Positions 21,902 to 34,249 of a stretch of DNA of 64,000 bases are shown here, in pieces. The position numbers and the translations under genes are program-made. Every line of letters begins with the position of its first letter. The stretch's first letter is position 1. The stretch is taken from contig JAULJL010000004.1 of assembly GCA_030761205.1 (NCBI GenBank), forward strand, positions 36,118,172-36,182,171, in the 5' to 3' direction. Under the pieces are notes generated by a model that was not told the origin of the DNA, did not search any database, and saw only the letters and a list, made by a program, of their open reading frames with translations. The stretch comes from Fremontodendron californicum (Eukaryota; Streptophyta; Magnoliopsida; Malvales; Malvaceae).

Positions 21902-23394
21902 TGATGGAGACTCAATTAAGAGTTGTAAACCCAAGTGCAGGTTATGTTCAAGTAATAAATTCTCGGGTATCCGAGGTCGAACCACAGGGAAGCGTATTAG
22001 TAAGTATAAGTTTATAAATATATAAGAAAAAGAAAGTAAACAAGATATTAGGGAATCAACAACAAAACAAGATAAACAATATATTAGAGAACAAAATAAA
22101 CAAAATAAAATAAAAGAAATTAAACAAGATATAAAAACAATAAGAAAAGATGTTGAGGTTAGAGAATCCACTCTTGGTGTTATGCTAAGATTAATCTTGT
22201 TTTATTACACAATTGAAATTCACACATAAGGGAGATTCCAATCGGAAGGTTTAGCAATTCAGTCCAACGTCCATAGCATATGATATTATGTTCATTTGGT
22301 GTCCTCAAAACTCACAAAAAGAGTCCAAGCATTCCTTATGCCAAGGTATATGTCTACAATAAATCAAGGTTATGAAACCAAGCATTTATTGTGCCATTTT
22401 CATTGTCAATAATGAATCAAGATCCCTACTTTGCAAGTATGATTTTAAACCAAAAGAAAATATTATATATACTAGTGTTTATAAATGATGATTCATTTTA
22501 GCTCATGTTTAAGAGACTAACCTTAGCATTTACCAAGAGCTTCACCTCATCACCTCAACAATATGATTAGCAACACATACTAGATATGAATAAAATGAAA
22601 AAAATGTAAGAAGCATAAGTAAATAAAGAAAAAGAAAACTAGAGAAAGGAAAGAAAAAGAAAACTTAGAGAATTTTATTACAATGGCTAATATCCTACCA
22701 ATGTATAATGATCCTCATCCAAGGCCCTCTATTTATACACATTTTGGAGAGCGAAATGAAAAGAGACAAGCTTTATAAATTTCAAAGGTAGGTATAATAG
22801 GTGGGTGCATTTTTCTAACAATTTTCGTCATATTGTATGACAATTCTGATCAGCCAGCTTGATGGTTGATTTTGTCAATGTTGGAAGCTTGATCTGATCA
22901 AAGGGTCTTCTAGAAAAATATTCCCCTATCAGTTACGGATCCATAGCCGTTGGAATCAGATCATTTGCTCATGTGGATCAGAAGATATGGTCAACATACC
23001 AAAACGGGTCAGCACAGACGTCATTGCACATCAGCCAACTTGATGGTTGATTTCGCTAGGGAAAACGACTCCGTTTCAAGAAGTGTAAAACATGAAAAAG
23101 ATAGATATGCCTCTTAACTGTGCACTGTAATAATTTCAGCCTTAATGCTTCAGCGAAACTCCAGATATAGCTGATATGGCAAAAGGTGTCGGAACTGGAA
23201 CTAAATTGGATTTGCCCTTAATTCTTGATTTAACCTAGTAATCTGAAATCACTCAAAGAAACTCGTGAAAAACACCAAATTACATAAAAATATAAAAGAT
23301 CATAAACACAATTAGACTAAGCAATAATAACTCGTATTTGACACAAAACAATAATAAAACATAACTAAAAACTATATAATTATACGAGTTATCA
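21902..23394 (-). repeat. Element A 5' LTR
   Basis: 1493 bp, same termini as the 3' LTR. It lacks 10 bases present in the A 3' LTR. The indel lies between two TTGGAC direct repeats, so a simple slippage deletion explains it. Confidence 0.93.
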
Positions 23395-25497
23395 ACGGTT
23401 TTCCTCCATATCCAATACAATGAAATCTACTGGGAAGATAAATTTATCTACCTTCACTAATACATCTTCAACGATGCCTCTTGAATATGTGTAAGATCTA
23501 TCCGCCAATTGTAGTTTAACTATTGTAGGCTTAACTTCCCCCAAACCCAGTCGCCGATATATTAATAGAGGCATAAGTTTGATGCTTGCTCCCAAATCAC
23601 ATAAAGATCTACTAATGAACTGATTTCCAATTGTGCATGGAATGGTGAAGCTTCCCGGATCTTTGAGCTTTGGTGGAAGTTTCTTTTAGAGGATAGCACT
23701 ACACTCCTCAGTAAATGCAACAGTTTCAAATTCACCCAATTTTCTTTTCTTGGACAATATGTCTTTCATAAACTTGACATAGCTTGGCATTTGTTCCAAA
23801 GCTTCAGCAAAAGGTATATTAATATGGAGCTTTTTAAATACCTCAAGAAATTTTTGGAACTGCTTGTCAAGCTTGTTCTTTTGAAGGTGCTGAGAAAAGG
23901 GTGGTGGTGGATAACATTGCTTTTTTTTTTTCTTCCTGAGCCTTTTCAACTTCTTTTTCTCCCATTTTTTTTTCTTCAAGAGGTTTGGGTGGCAATTCCG
24001 GCATTTTTCTCTCCTCTTCTAACTCCCTTCCATTCCTAAGTGTGATAGCTTTGCAATGCTCTTTTCCCTCTCTCCTAGGATTGGTTTTAGTATCACTTGG
24101 AAGAGTTCCCATAGGGCGATTGCTAATGGCAGTAGCAAGCTGGCTAATTTGTATCTCCATACTTCTTAGTGTTGCTGCTTGATTCTGATTAATACCTGCT
24201 TGACTTGTCATGAACTGCATAAATGTCTCTTCCATTGATGGCTTCTTTTCTGGAACAGGAGCTCTGGCTTGTGCTTGAAACCTAGGGAGGAATGCTTGCT
24301 TAGCGGAAAGGGTAGGCCCTTGATTATTATTCCAAGAAAAGTTTGGGTGACTTCTCCACCTTGAATTCTAATTGTTGGAATAAAGATTGTTTTGCTGTCT
24401 ATTATAATTTCCAACATATTGAACTGATTCTCAGTTGGTTGGGCAGCTATCACTGGTGTGTCCTTCTCCACATAATTCACAAGTCACAAATGGGCTTTGG
24501 ATGGCATGAACACTTACAGTATCAAATCACTTAGTCAATGCAGCTATCTGTTCAGTTAGGGCACTGATTGCATCCAAGTCATGAATCTCTGTAGCTTTTC
24601 TTGGTACAAATCTTTCAGATGACCATTGATAATTATTAGTTGCCATCTCTTCAAGCAAGTCATATGTCTTATCAACAACTTTTCCCATTATCGCTCCACC
24701 TGCAGCGACATCGATAGTAGTTCTAATTGGTCCCAACAACTCATTATAGAAGGTTTGCATCTGAAGCCATTTAGGTAACCCATGGCGAGGATATCTTCGA
24801 AGTAAATCCTTGAATCTCTCCCAAGCTTCATATAGCGATTCAGAATCAAATTGCACAAAGGATGTGATATCATTACGCATCTTTGAAGTCTTGGCCGGAG
24901 GAAAGTATGTAGTTAGAAACTTTTGAGCCAAGTCATCCCATGTAGTAATAGAGCCACCTGGGAGTGAATTTAACCAACTCTTGGCCTTATCTAGAAGTGA
25001 GAAAGGGAAGAGTCTTAGTCTGATGGCGTAGTCCGGAACTCCATTATGCTTAAAAGTATCGCAAATTTGTAGGAAATTCTCGATGTGAGTATTCAGATCA
25101 TCATTAGGCAATCCCCCAAACTATACTGAATATTGAATCATCTGTATGATGGCTGACTTGATCTCAAAATTATTGGCTTGAATAGCAGGTCTTTGAATGT
25201 TTGTATACAGTTCTTGCACGGGAGGGACAGCAAAATCGCGCAAGGTTTTTGAATCGTTGTCTTCAGCCATTGTATGATTATGAGTCAAAACTTGTAAATT
25301 TTTCCTTCTAAGTCGATGAAAAGTTCTTTCGGGTTTTGAATCAAAAGGGACAAGTGGCACGTTTCTAACTCTTCGCATACAACGACCAAAAGAGCCTGAA
25401 AAATAAAAAGGAAAGATTGAATTAAGATTAAATTGCTTGGTATTAATATTAACAAAAATAATAAAACAATTCCCCGGCAACGACGCCAAAAATTTGT
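23395..25497 (-). pseudogene. Element B gag-protease, decayed Athila-type, with leader and PBS
   Basis: On the minus strand, the PBS TGGCGTCGTTGCCGGGG (25472-25488, a tRNA-Asp-like site with one change) is followed by a gag start near 25270 (MAEDNDSKTLRDF). The capsid (LFPFSLLDKAKSWLNSLPGG, WERFKDLLRRYPRHGLPKW) spans about 24530-25120. The downstream gag region (MEETFMQFM, ITLRNGRELEE) and the protease (MGASIKLMPLLIYRRLGLGE to 23395) follow. The frame is broken by several stops and shifts. The protease is cut at 23395 by element A and resumes at 13660. Confidence 0.85.
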
Positions 25498-26719
25498 TGT
25501 CGGTTTTAACCACGCAAGTGCACGTTATTGCAAACAAGTAATAAAGTGAAAGTAGAGTGTCGATCCCACGAGGAATTGTTACCAAAATTGTTAACTACTA
25601 AAATTAAAACAACTTAATTTTATCCAAATAATTAATTAAAGATTAAAATTTAAAAATTAAAAATTAAATAAAAAGAAAATACTAAGCAAAGGAAGTATAT
25701 TAAAATTGGAATTAATCACTTGAGAAAAGCCGAGGATTACAATTTCTTTCAACACTTCGTATGAACTTCTCTTACCCTCTTAACTTGATTAATGAAAATG
25801 AGTTGTTAACCTAGAGTTCTAATCTATTTATAAGTATCTGTCGATGATCTTATAAAAATATCTCTCTTAACCAATTAACTATATGTCTATGATAATTGAA
25901 TTAAAGAGAAACTCATTAAGCTTAGACTCTAAAATTGGTTACACATGACACATAAGTATATTTCAACCATACATGCAATTCAATCCATCATAATAAATGG
26001 ATATGAAATATGTGTTATGCAATCCGTGTCTAACACTAAACTCCCTTTGTCAAGTTGTATTTAGGTTAACAAATCAATTTCATTGGTGATCAGGCAATTA
26101 AAAACATTAAGCACAAAATTGAATAAACAACATCAAATATCATTAAATCAAAAAAGAGAGTAAAATAATCCAAACTAAATGTTGAGTTCCATTGCAATCT
26201 TAGAAAGAGAAATTTAGTTAATGCTCAACATTGAAAACTATAAACAAGGGAGTTTTACCATCATAAAATTACAAGAGAATAAAATAAGATTAAGGGAAAG
26301 GAGAAAACTAATGTTGCAGGACTTCAGTCTTCTAATCTCCAAAACCTCTTTTAGCTCTTTGCAAACTTATGATGGCTACTCTCCTCTTCAGAAAATTAAA
26401 GTTAAGAGCTAAGAAGGTAAATAATAAAATTCTAATGTTTCTATTTATAAAGCTTTAAAAGCCTGAAGAAGGAAAATTTTGTGGCTAAGGAACTACTTCC
26501 AGCTTGGACTTTTCATATATGATCAGCTGGTTCACTCCTTCTTGCTTTAGGATTCTACAAAGCTACAAAAGACATTAAATTAATACTAAATTAAACATAA
26601 AATAAATAAAACTAATTTGAAAATAATTAAAATAATTAATTAATAGTTTAAACTATAAGGACTTAGCTAATTTAAATGCATAAAATATGGTAAAATAACT
26701 CTATATCATAGAGTTATCA
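25498..26719 (-). repeat. Element B 5' LTR
   Basis: 1222 bp. In the element's sense it starts TGATAACTCTATGATATAGA and ends CCGACA. The first 30 bases form an inverted repeat (TAACTCTAT/ATAGAGTTA), a feature shared in kind with the LTRs of A, C and D. The outer flank is ACCCT, but the partner TSD is lost with B's other end. Confidence 0.75.
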
Positions 26720-27574
26720 ACCCTTACCCCTCCCGTTTAACTGAAGGGGCCAGTAGAAGCTTAACCCTCACTAAAGGTGCCGATCAGTGGGGAAATCCCC
26801 CCCCATAAAACCCCAAAGATTCTAGAGCGATGGAATTCAAAGGAACCTTTAAGCTTCATGTGGAAGCCATCGGAGCTGTGGTGCAATAGGATTAAGCATC
26901 TTTTTTGGTGCAATCGCATCGTGGTTATCAGTTTGGATAGCAAGACCATAATCTGATGGATCTACATGGCCATCAGTAGAGGAAAAAATTTTCATGGTGA
27001 AAAAAGATCCAATGAAAAATTTTCCTCTCATTGGAGGTCTATTGTCTTTTTTGTCCCTACTTTAAGTGCTTTTTTTTTTTAACTTTTAAAATTATAGTTT
27101 TATTTATTATTTATTTAAAGTTTTTAAATAAGTTTATAATTATTATTTTAAATAAATATTTATATATTTATTTAATAATTATTGTTGAATTTTACTTTAA
27201 AATATGTAAATATATGTTATTTTAATTTTAGTAATTTTTTAATTATTTATTAACTTTTCAAATATGTTATAAATTTTATTTTATACAAATTTAATCTAAT
27301 GTCCATAATGGTAATTTATTCTCACTATAATTCATCTTACCGTCACCGCTGCTTTTGCATCCAAACATATATCCCGCCGTTGGTTTTGATCTCACCATTA
27401 TATTATCCAATTTCACTGCTACAGTAACTAACCTCACCGCTACTGTTGTTCTCAATCTCACCGGAACCAATCTAACCGCTCATCCAAATAGATCCTTAAA
27501 CAAATGTAAAAAACACTTGCATGACTGACATGTTTCAACCACAAGATTTTAGAGCAGCAACAGGTTACCTTGGT
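26720..27574. other. Intergenic sequence, no gene seen
   Basis: The first 300 bases are mixed in composition, with short frames and no recognisable product. The rest is AT-rich, ending in a stretch rich in CTCACCG/CTACTG. No repeats with clear ends were found. Confidence 0.4.
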
Positions 27575-29254
27575 TAGAGGTGATAATTGAACACTTTGGG
27601 CGAGTTCGAGTCGGGCTATTTCGGGTTTGAGTTTTTTTTTTTTTAATTCGGGTATTTCGGTTCGAGCTCTTTTGGGTTCATATAGGTTTTACGTTATTTT
27701 TATTTTATATTATATGTAATCATTTTTACATAATTTAAATGTTTAAATCCAAAAATAAATTAGTATTTTTTCAAATAAGCTTTTATATAATATGACATTC
27801 TTTAATTATATTTGTATATTAATATCAATATTGTTAGCTTAAAAAAGGATATAAAATCAATTTGTTAAATATTTAATTATTGAAAATATAATATATTATC
27901 ATATTGATATTAAAAAAAATGATTCGATGAAATCTAATATTCAACATGTAAATATAATATGATTTATATTATGCAAACTATAAACATAATTATACACAAT
28001 AATAATTAAATTAAAATGAACAAATGACTATATTTGAAGGGGAAAAAATTAAGTTCTAAGAGCTGGTAAGACAATGCCAAAAAAAAAAAAAAGAGTATTA
28101 CTTTTAGTTATTGCTTAATTATTTATCTTAATAGTCTAACTTAACTAAAAACTAAATTTAAAAAAAAAAAATCATGATTAAAAATTATTTGAAGAATATA
28201 GTATATATTTTAATATTTTAATAGTTTACTATTTCAATAATAATTATTAAATAGTAATGAATAATTAAAATATAATTATTATTTTACTTTATATATATTA
28301 AATTTGAACTTTTGATTAAAAAGTAAACAAGATATTAGAATTAAATTTTTTATTTTTTATAAAATTATTTAATTACAATTCGATTATTTTTTACTTTAGC
28401 ATTAAATTCGGTTATTACGAGTTTATGGTCTGGTCGATCTTGCTTCGAGCCAATTCGGGTTTGAGTCATTTCAGGTTAGGGTTAATTCGATTTCGTGTCA
28501 TTTTAGATTCAAGTTCGGATTTTTTCGAGTTCGAATCTTAAATTTTTTTTTTGTTAGTCAAATCAAGTTTGAACGCATTTGAAATCGGATTTTTAAAACG
28601 AATTTTTGAATTCGGATCAAGGTAGTCAATACTGTACCGGAGGGCGTAACGTTTTTGTCTGGTACTGGTACCGATGTGTTTCGACGTACCGTTTCAGGTT
28701 TACCAGTATTTTTCAAATATTTTATCATATATATATATATAACCTATTTTCAAGTTTCATAATAAAATATATACATATATATTTATATATATATATATAT
28801 ACATATGCAAATATACCTCAATTATCTACATAAAATATATATTTATATGTAAATATAAAATTATAAATATTTAATATCCAAAATTTTTAAAAATCAAATA
28901 AATAAATAAATATATAATAAATTATTACTAATTAAGTTCAATAGATTAATTTAATAAATATATTTATTTTAAAATTTAATTATGAAAAAAAATAAAAACG
29001 ATCATAATAGAGAAAATATTAGAAATTGATTTAAAATAATCAAATAAGTGAAAAAAAATTAAAAATTAAAAAATTAAAATCTTGTACCAACTGGTACGTG
29101 TCGGTATAGACCGGTACAAAAATCGAAATGGTACACTACTGATATTGTTTCATTTTATCTTAAAATTGATACATATTGACCGATGCCGATACGATATTAA
29201 CTGATACCGGTACGGTATCGACTATCCTGATTCGAATTCATTTTGCCATCTCTG
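27575..29254. mobile_element. hAT-like non-autonomous element (outer), interrupted by a second one
   Basis: The left end is TAGAGGTGATAATTGA. The right end from the other strand is CAGAGATGGCAAAATGA. GAGTTCGGGT-type subterminal repeats follow on both sides. The flanks are ACCTTGGT (27567-27574) and ACTTTGCT (29255-29262), an 8-bp duplication with two mismatches. There is no transposase. The inner element at 28618-29229 interrupts the right part. Confidence 0.5.
28618..29229. mobile_element. Nested hAT-like element with GGTACCGG-type repeats (612 bp)
   Basis: The ends are CAAGGTAGTCAATACTGTAC and, from the other strand, CAGGATAGTCGATACCGTAC. The flanks are ATTCGGAT (28610-28617) and ATTCGAAT (29230-29237), an 8-bp TSD with one mismatch. 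Subterminal repeats of the GGTACCGG type and an AT-rich core with TA microsatellites are present. No coding capacity was seen. Confidence 0.6.
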
Positions 29255-29755
29255 ACTTTGCTTATCCTATGAATAAATAAGTAAAGTTAAAAATTTAGTG
29301 CAAAGCAATATTACTCCTTCCAAGAGCTCAGCCAACTTTCCAGTTTCTTGGTAAAATTGTACCACATTACCCTAAAAACTTTATATAATAAAACAAGACT
29401 GGTCATAGTTTTGCTAATTAATAAAAGTATTTATTGCTTATAAAAAAACTTAAGGAAAAAAAAAACACACTTATTAAGGTTGCAAAAATATTCCTATTTA
29501 GTTATCCAAAATTTAGGATTATTTAGCAATTAGCTAAAAAAAGTTATTATATTTTGGTTCAATGTTTTTATAATTAAACATTGCATTATTAACAAAAAAT
29601 CCTCAAACATAATGGTATTTTATTATTTCTAATATTATTAATATTTAAGGTTTAATTTTAAGAAATACGTTAAAAATTATCTAATCAATATGATATTTTA
29701 ACTGCATAACTCCATAAGATTAATATGTTAAAAATATTTAATATAATATTGATTT
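29255..29755. other. AT-rich intergenic sequence
   Basis: No gene or repeat was recognised. It ends at the left border of element E. Confidence 0.4.
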
Positions 29756-30299
29756 TGTTGATATCTTTTCGTGTCGAGGTGGTGCTCCTGATGCACCTGG
29801 TGCTCTGAGGCCCTGAAAGAAGGGAAAATAGGTTAGAGGGCACCGGAGTTTGAGCTCCGGAACACGCTTCGATGCTTAAGTTAGTGTTTGGAGAAGAAAG
29901 AGAAGGTTAGAGAGAGAGAGTAGTGTTGAAATAGAGAGAGAGCGCTTAACCGTGGATAGCCCTCAGGAGGACTATTTATCGGGAAGGTTGGGCGACCTGG
30001 TGCCCAACCTGTTAGCTCTACGTGCCCAGCTCTAACTGGTTATCTGATGTAAGCATCCTCGGGGGGCCTTGTCGAGGAGACGACCGCATTTAATGTCCTT
30101 CGTCTGCAGGCTATGGCATTTAATGCATCGCACTGCCCCAAGTGGGCGTCGAGGTGACTAGAGATGTGACCTCTGGGGGAAGAGGAGGCGCCCACGTGTC
30201 CCGGGCCTCTGTTCCTAGTGGTTCCTGGGCTCGCCTGGTTGGGCCTAGGTTTGGGCTAGTCTGTTGGGCTTGTGCTTGGTGGAGTGAATGGGTTCAACA
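29756..30299 (-). repeat. Element E 3' LTR
   Basis: 544 bp bounded by TGTTGATATC and TTCAACA (TG...CA; minus-strand start TGTTGAA). A TATA-like GATAAATAG lies on the minus strand at 29972-29980. On the minus strand the purine-rich GCCTGGGGGACAAT stands immediately before it as the polypurine tract. Confidence 0.72.
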
Positions 30300-30941
30300 A
30301 TTGTCCCCCAGGCGAGGTAGAGATTATAAAGTGACTGATGGCGAGCCTATAGATATCTGATACCTCATGCTATAAGGATTGCCTCTTATAGTGGCGAGGA
30401 GTCGTGGGGCTTGTTTTTCATATTTTTGATTTTTTGGCTAAGGCGTAAATGACGAGCTTCCTTTCTTGGAGAGTGTCGAGCAATAGCGTGTTGAAGTCGC
30501 TTGGGTATCTTTGAATTCGGGCGAAGAGGTGCTCTGAGCTTACTGCTGTCTTTTGGTTGGTATGATACGACGTTTGACGTGCCGGTCTTTAATGCCAGCT
30601 TTAAAGGCTGGGCGAGCCATTCGAGAGACGAACACGTGTAGACCATCATGTGGTGCGATGGGTGGTCAACAGGGCATCCTTTCGGCTATAAATAGGGGTG
30701 TCCGAGGGGTTTCTCTCCTTTTTTTTTTTTAGTTTTGCTGTCAAGGTGCTGCCATTTTTGCTGCTGAATATGTCCAGTGCTCTGATTCACTTACGCAATT
30801 CTCTGTTTTGCTGGTTGGTTGCTCCGTTTTGCTGGTTCTCTGCTCCAATGAGGTTTGGCCAAGTCTGCATATGTATTTTCAGTGCTTGTCCTTGCTTTGC
30901 GTTTTGATTTTTGTGTGTGTGGTGGTCTAGTTGTTTGTGAG
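30300..30941 (+). promoter_or_regulatory. E polypurine tract and plus-strand promoter of the antisense ORF
   Basis: 30300-30314 is the E polypurine tract (minus strand). On the plus strand a canonical CTATAAATA stands at 30686-30694, about 250 bp before the ATG of the antisense ORF, and a pyrimidine-rich leader follows. This looks like a genuine plant promoter facing opposite to the retrotransposon's own transcription. Confidence 0.55.
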
Positions 30942-32424
30942 ATGGGTTCGAGTGATAGTGGTGGTTCCGACGCGTTGGAGAGGATGGAGGGCCTGTCCTA
31001 TGCCGGAGCATCGACGAGGTGTGCGATGATCTGGATCGTGATATTGAGGAAGGGGCCAGGGTGGCTGTTGGTGCTGGTGCTGAGACGAGTGGTGGGGGTG
31101 GGGTTGTTGTTGGTGGTGCTTCAAAGGTAGACCAAACGTCTTCTGAAGAAAGTGATGGGGTTGCTGGGGATGATGGCGTACAGTGGAATGATGATATCCG
31201 CTGCACCATGAGCGCCGAGCAGGTTGGCACACTGATGCTGACTCGTGGTATTTTCATCCCTAATTATCGTTATGAATTTTATGTTCCTACCCCGGGTCGG
31301 CGTCTTAGTCAAATTAAGAATGGTGGGAGGGACGTGATCTTCTTCGAGCACATGTTCAAAGGGGGATTCCACCTTCTTCTGAACCCTTATTCGCCACTTG
31401 CCTTGAGGGGTATGGTATTTTTGGTACTCAACTGACAGGGTCTTCTTGGCCTATTATGGTGGCGTACTTTCTCGATTGTAAGAAGAGAGACGTGGAGCCT
31501 CTGTACACCATTTTTCACAACTTATATCAGTTGAAGGTGAAGAAAGATAAGTTCTGCTACCTGAGTCCTCGCCATTAAGTGATTGTAAAGAATGCTCCTT
31601 GTAACAATCATATCAGGAGGTCAAATTTTTTTGCCATGGAGTTGAAGTTGAAGAATAACTGGGGCTTCCCAGTGAAGTTGGTGCGAGCCCCCGAAAGATC
31701 CACAAAAAAATATTGTGTTCATGGATGATTTGGAGAAAGATTAGTATTACTATTATATGGAGCATAAGATTGACTGGGAGGAAGCTGTGACGGACTGTCT
31801 TATTTACAAGCACTGTTTAGAGAATATCAGTCCAAATAGGGTGGCGGCCAAGTTTGCTGATCTAGTCCCTCATCCCGAAGGTAAAACCTAACCCGTGGGC
31901 ACTACTAATTATTATGTGGAGGTTTTGATGGGTATAATTGAACCTAAGAAGAAGAAAAAGAAGAATAGGAAAGCGGGCAGCTCTCGTCGAGGTGGGGCTG
32001 TTCCTTTCGAAAAGGCAATTGTTGCATCTCCTGGCGAGGTGGTTCTTAAAGAGGTGGGCTGCATTGATGAAGGTAATGGCCTTGGGGCGTCTAGCCATAC
32101 GCTTGCTTTGGTGCCTTGGGTTTCTGACCTTACCCCTCTTGCTTCAACTCCCGCTATGATATAACTGCCCCCTAGTTCGCGAGAGAGTGAATATGGTGCT
32201 TGGCTTTATCATTTTGGATGGTGATAGTGATGACAAGGTGGTGTTCGACATGGGGGATTCTATGAGTTCTGATAGCTCCATCAGTGAGGATGGTGCTTGG
32301 CGTGGTAGTTCTACTACGGCGGCGTTGTTTCTAGATCTTTAGGGAGCTAGTATATTTTGCATGCTCTCATTGTTTGGGCTTTGATGAGCTTTCATCTTGA
32401 TTATTTTATTCTGTGCAGGTATGT
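30942..32424 (+). pseudogene. Element E antisense ORF, first part (putative 'gypsy type transposon' family protein)
   Basis: It begins MGSSDSGGSDALERMEGLSY at 30942, then shifts frame around 31010 to CDDLDRDIEEGARV and on through NYRYEFYVPTPGRR, EHMFKGGFHLLLNP. It shifts again near 31385 to GIFGTQLTGSSWPIMVAYFL and LYQLKVKKDKFCYLSPRH. The sequence resembles the plant protein family labelled 'putative gypsy type transposon' (Transposase_28), often found antisense inside Tat elements. Its function is unknown and it is not a known retroelement enzyme. Element C interrupts it at 32425, and it resumes at 42903. Several breaks make this copy non-functional. Confidence 0.6.
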
Positions 32425-32429
32425 CAAGT

Positions 32430-33928
32430 GATAACTCGTATAATTATATAGTTTTTAGTTATGTTTTATTATTGTTTTGTGTCAAATACGAGTTATTATT
32501 GCTTAGTCTACTTGTGTTTATGATCTTTTATATTTTTATGTAATTTGGTGTTTTTCATGAGTTTCTTTGAGTGATTTCAGATTACTAGGTTAAATCAAGA
32601 ATTAAGGGCAAATCCAATTCAGTTCCAGTTCCGACACCTTTTGCCATATCAGCTATATCTGGAGTTTCACCGAAGCATTAAGGCTGAAATTTTGACAGTG
32701 CAAAGTTAAGAGGTATATCTATCTTTTTCATGTTTTACACTTCTTGAAACGGAGTCGTTTTCCCTACCGAAATCAACCATCAAGTTGGCTGATGTGCAAT
32801 GACGTCTGTTCTGCACCGTTTTGGTATTTTGATCATATCTTCCGATCCACATGAGCAAATGATCTGATTCCAACGGCTATGGATCAGTAACTGATAGGGG
32901 CATATTTTTCTAGAAGACCATTTGATCAGATCGAGCCTCCAACATTGACAAAATCGACCATCAAGCTGGATGATCAGAATTGTCATACAACATGACGAAA
33001 ATTGTTAGAAAAATGCACCCACCTATTATACCTACCTTTGAAATTTATAAAGCTTGTCTCTTGTCATTTAGCTCTCCAAAATGTTTGTAAATAGAGGGCC
33101 TTGGATGAGTATTAGGATACAATATACATTGGTAGGATTTTAGCCATTGTAATAAAATTCTCTAAGTTTTCTTCTTCTTTCCTTTCTTTAGTTTTCTTTT
33201 TCTTTATTTACTTATGCTTCTTACATTTCTTTTCATTTTATTCATATCTAGTATGTATTGCTAATCATATTGTTGAGGTGATGAGGTGAAGCTCTTGGTA
33301 AATGCTAAGGTTAGTCTCTTAAACATGAGCTAAAATGAATCATCATTTATAAACACTAGTATAGATAATATTTTCTTTTGGTTTAAAATCATACTTGCAA
33401 AGTAGGGATCTTGATTCATTATTGACAATGAAAATGGCACAGTAAATGCTTGGTTTCATAACCTTGATTTGTTGTAGACATATACCTTGGCATAAGGAAT
33501 GCTTGGACTCTTTTTGTGAGTTTTGAGGACACCAAATGAACATAATATCATATGCTATGGACGTTGGACTGAATTTCTAAACCTTCCGATTGGAATCTCC
33601 CTTATGTGTGAATTTCAATTATGTAATAAAACAAGATTAATCTTAGCATAACACCAAGAGTGGATTCTCTAACCTCAACATCTTTTCTTATTGTTTTTAT
33701 ATCTTGTTTAATTTCTTTTATGTTATTTTGTTTATTTTGTTCTCTAATATCTTGTTTATCTTGTTTTGTTGTTGATTCCCTAATATTTTTTTACTTTCTT
33801 TTTCTTATATATTTATAAACTTATACTTACTAATACGCTTCCCTGTGGTTCGACCTCGGACACCCGAGAATTTATTACTTGAACATAACCTGCACTTGGG
33901 TTTACAACTCTTAATTGAGTTTCCATCA
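32430..33928 (+). repeat. Element C 5' LTR, TATA box altered
   Basis: About 1.5 kb, TGATAACTCG...CCATCA. The position of the promoter TATAAATA (present in the C 3' LTR at 42055-42062 and in D) reads TGTAAATA here (33086-33093), which should weaken transcription from this copy. Confidence 0.93.
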
Positions 33929-34249
33929 AGTTTTTGGCGCCGTTGCCGGGGAAGCAATACTAAGTATATAAGTTTATAAGTATATTTATTTTTATTGGCT
34001 GGTTATACCGCCTAATTTGTATATTAACTTTGTTTTATTTTTATTGGCTGGTTTTACCGCCTAATTTTCTATATATTTATATTTCTATTGTATATTAACT
34101 TTGTTTTATTTTTATTGGCTGGTTATACCGCCTAATCTGTATATTAATTTTGTTTTATGCTTGTTTGGCGACGTGATTTTAGATCTCGTCGTTTAGTTAG
34201 ATTTTATTGTAAAACTTTTTCAGGTAATCTTTCTAATACAACTCCTACC
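33929..34249 (+). other. Element C PBS and leader
   Basis: The PBS is TGGCGCCGTTGCCGGGG at 33935-33951, an exact complement of the 3' end of plant tRNA-Asp, as in Athila. The leader contains three spaced copies (about 33991, 34041, 34111) of an ATTGGCTGGTTATACCGCC motif. A TTTTTCAG|GTAATC acceptor-like site precedes the gag ATG. Confidence 0.88.

Larger units (their letters stand above)
13666..23394 (-). mobile_element. Element A: Athila-lineage Ty3/gypsy retrotransposon carrying LOG and ORF-X, pol partly deleted
   Basis: LTRs at 13666-15168 and 21902-23394, both TG...CA. The perfect 5-bp TSD ACGGT sits at 13661-13665 and 23395-23399. The order on the minus strand is 5' LTR, PBS, gag, protease, a pol remnant, ORF-X, LOG, non-coding region, PPT, 3' LTR. 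Two internal deletions remove RT, RNase H and most of integrase, so it could move only with proteins from a relative. By hand I count about 15-20 substitutions plus a 10-bp indel between its LTRs (roughly 1%), making it the oldest of the three family members here. It sits in the protease gene of element B. Confidence 0.92.

Noticed and set aside
28606..28833. 75-residue Tyr-rich ORF
   Set aside because: Arises from TA microsatellite sequence in the nested hAT-like element.
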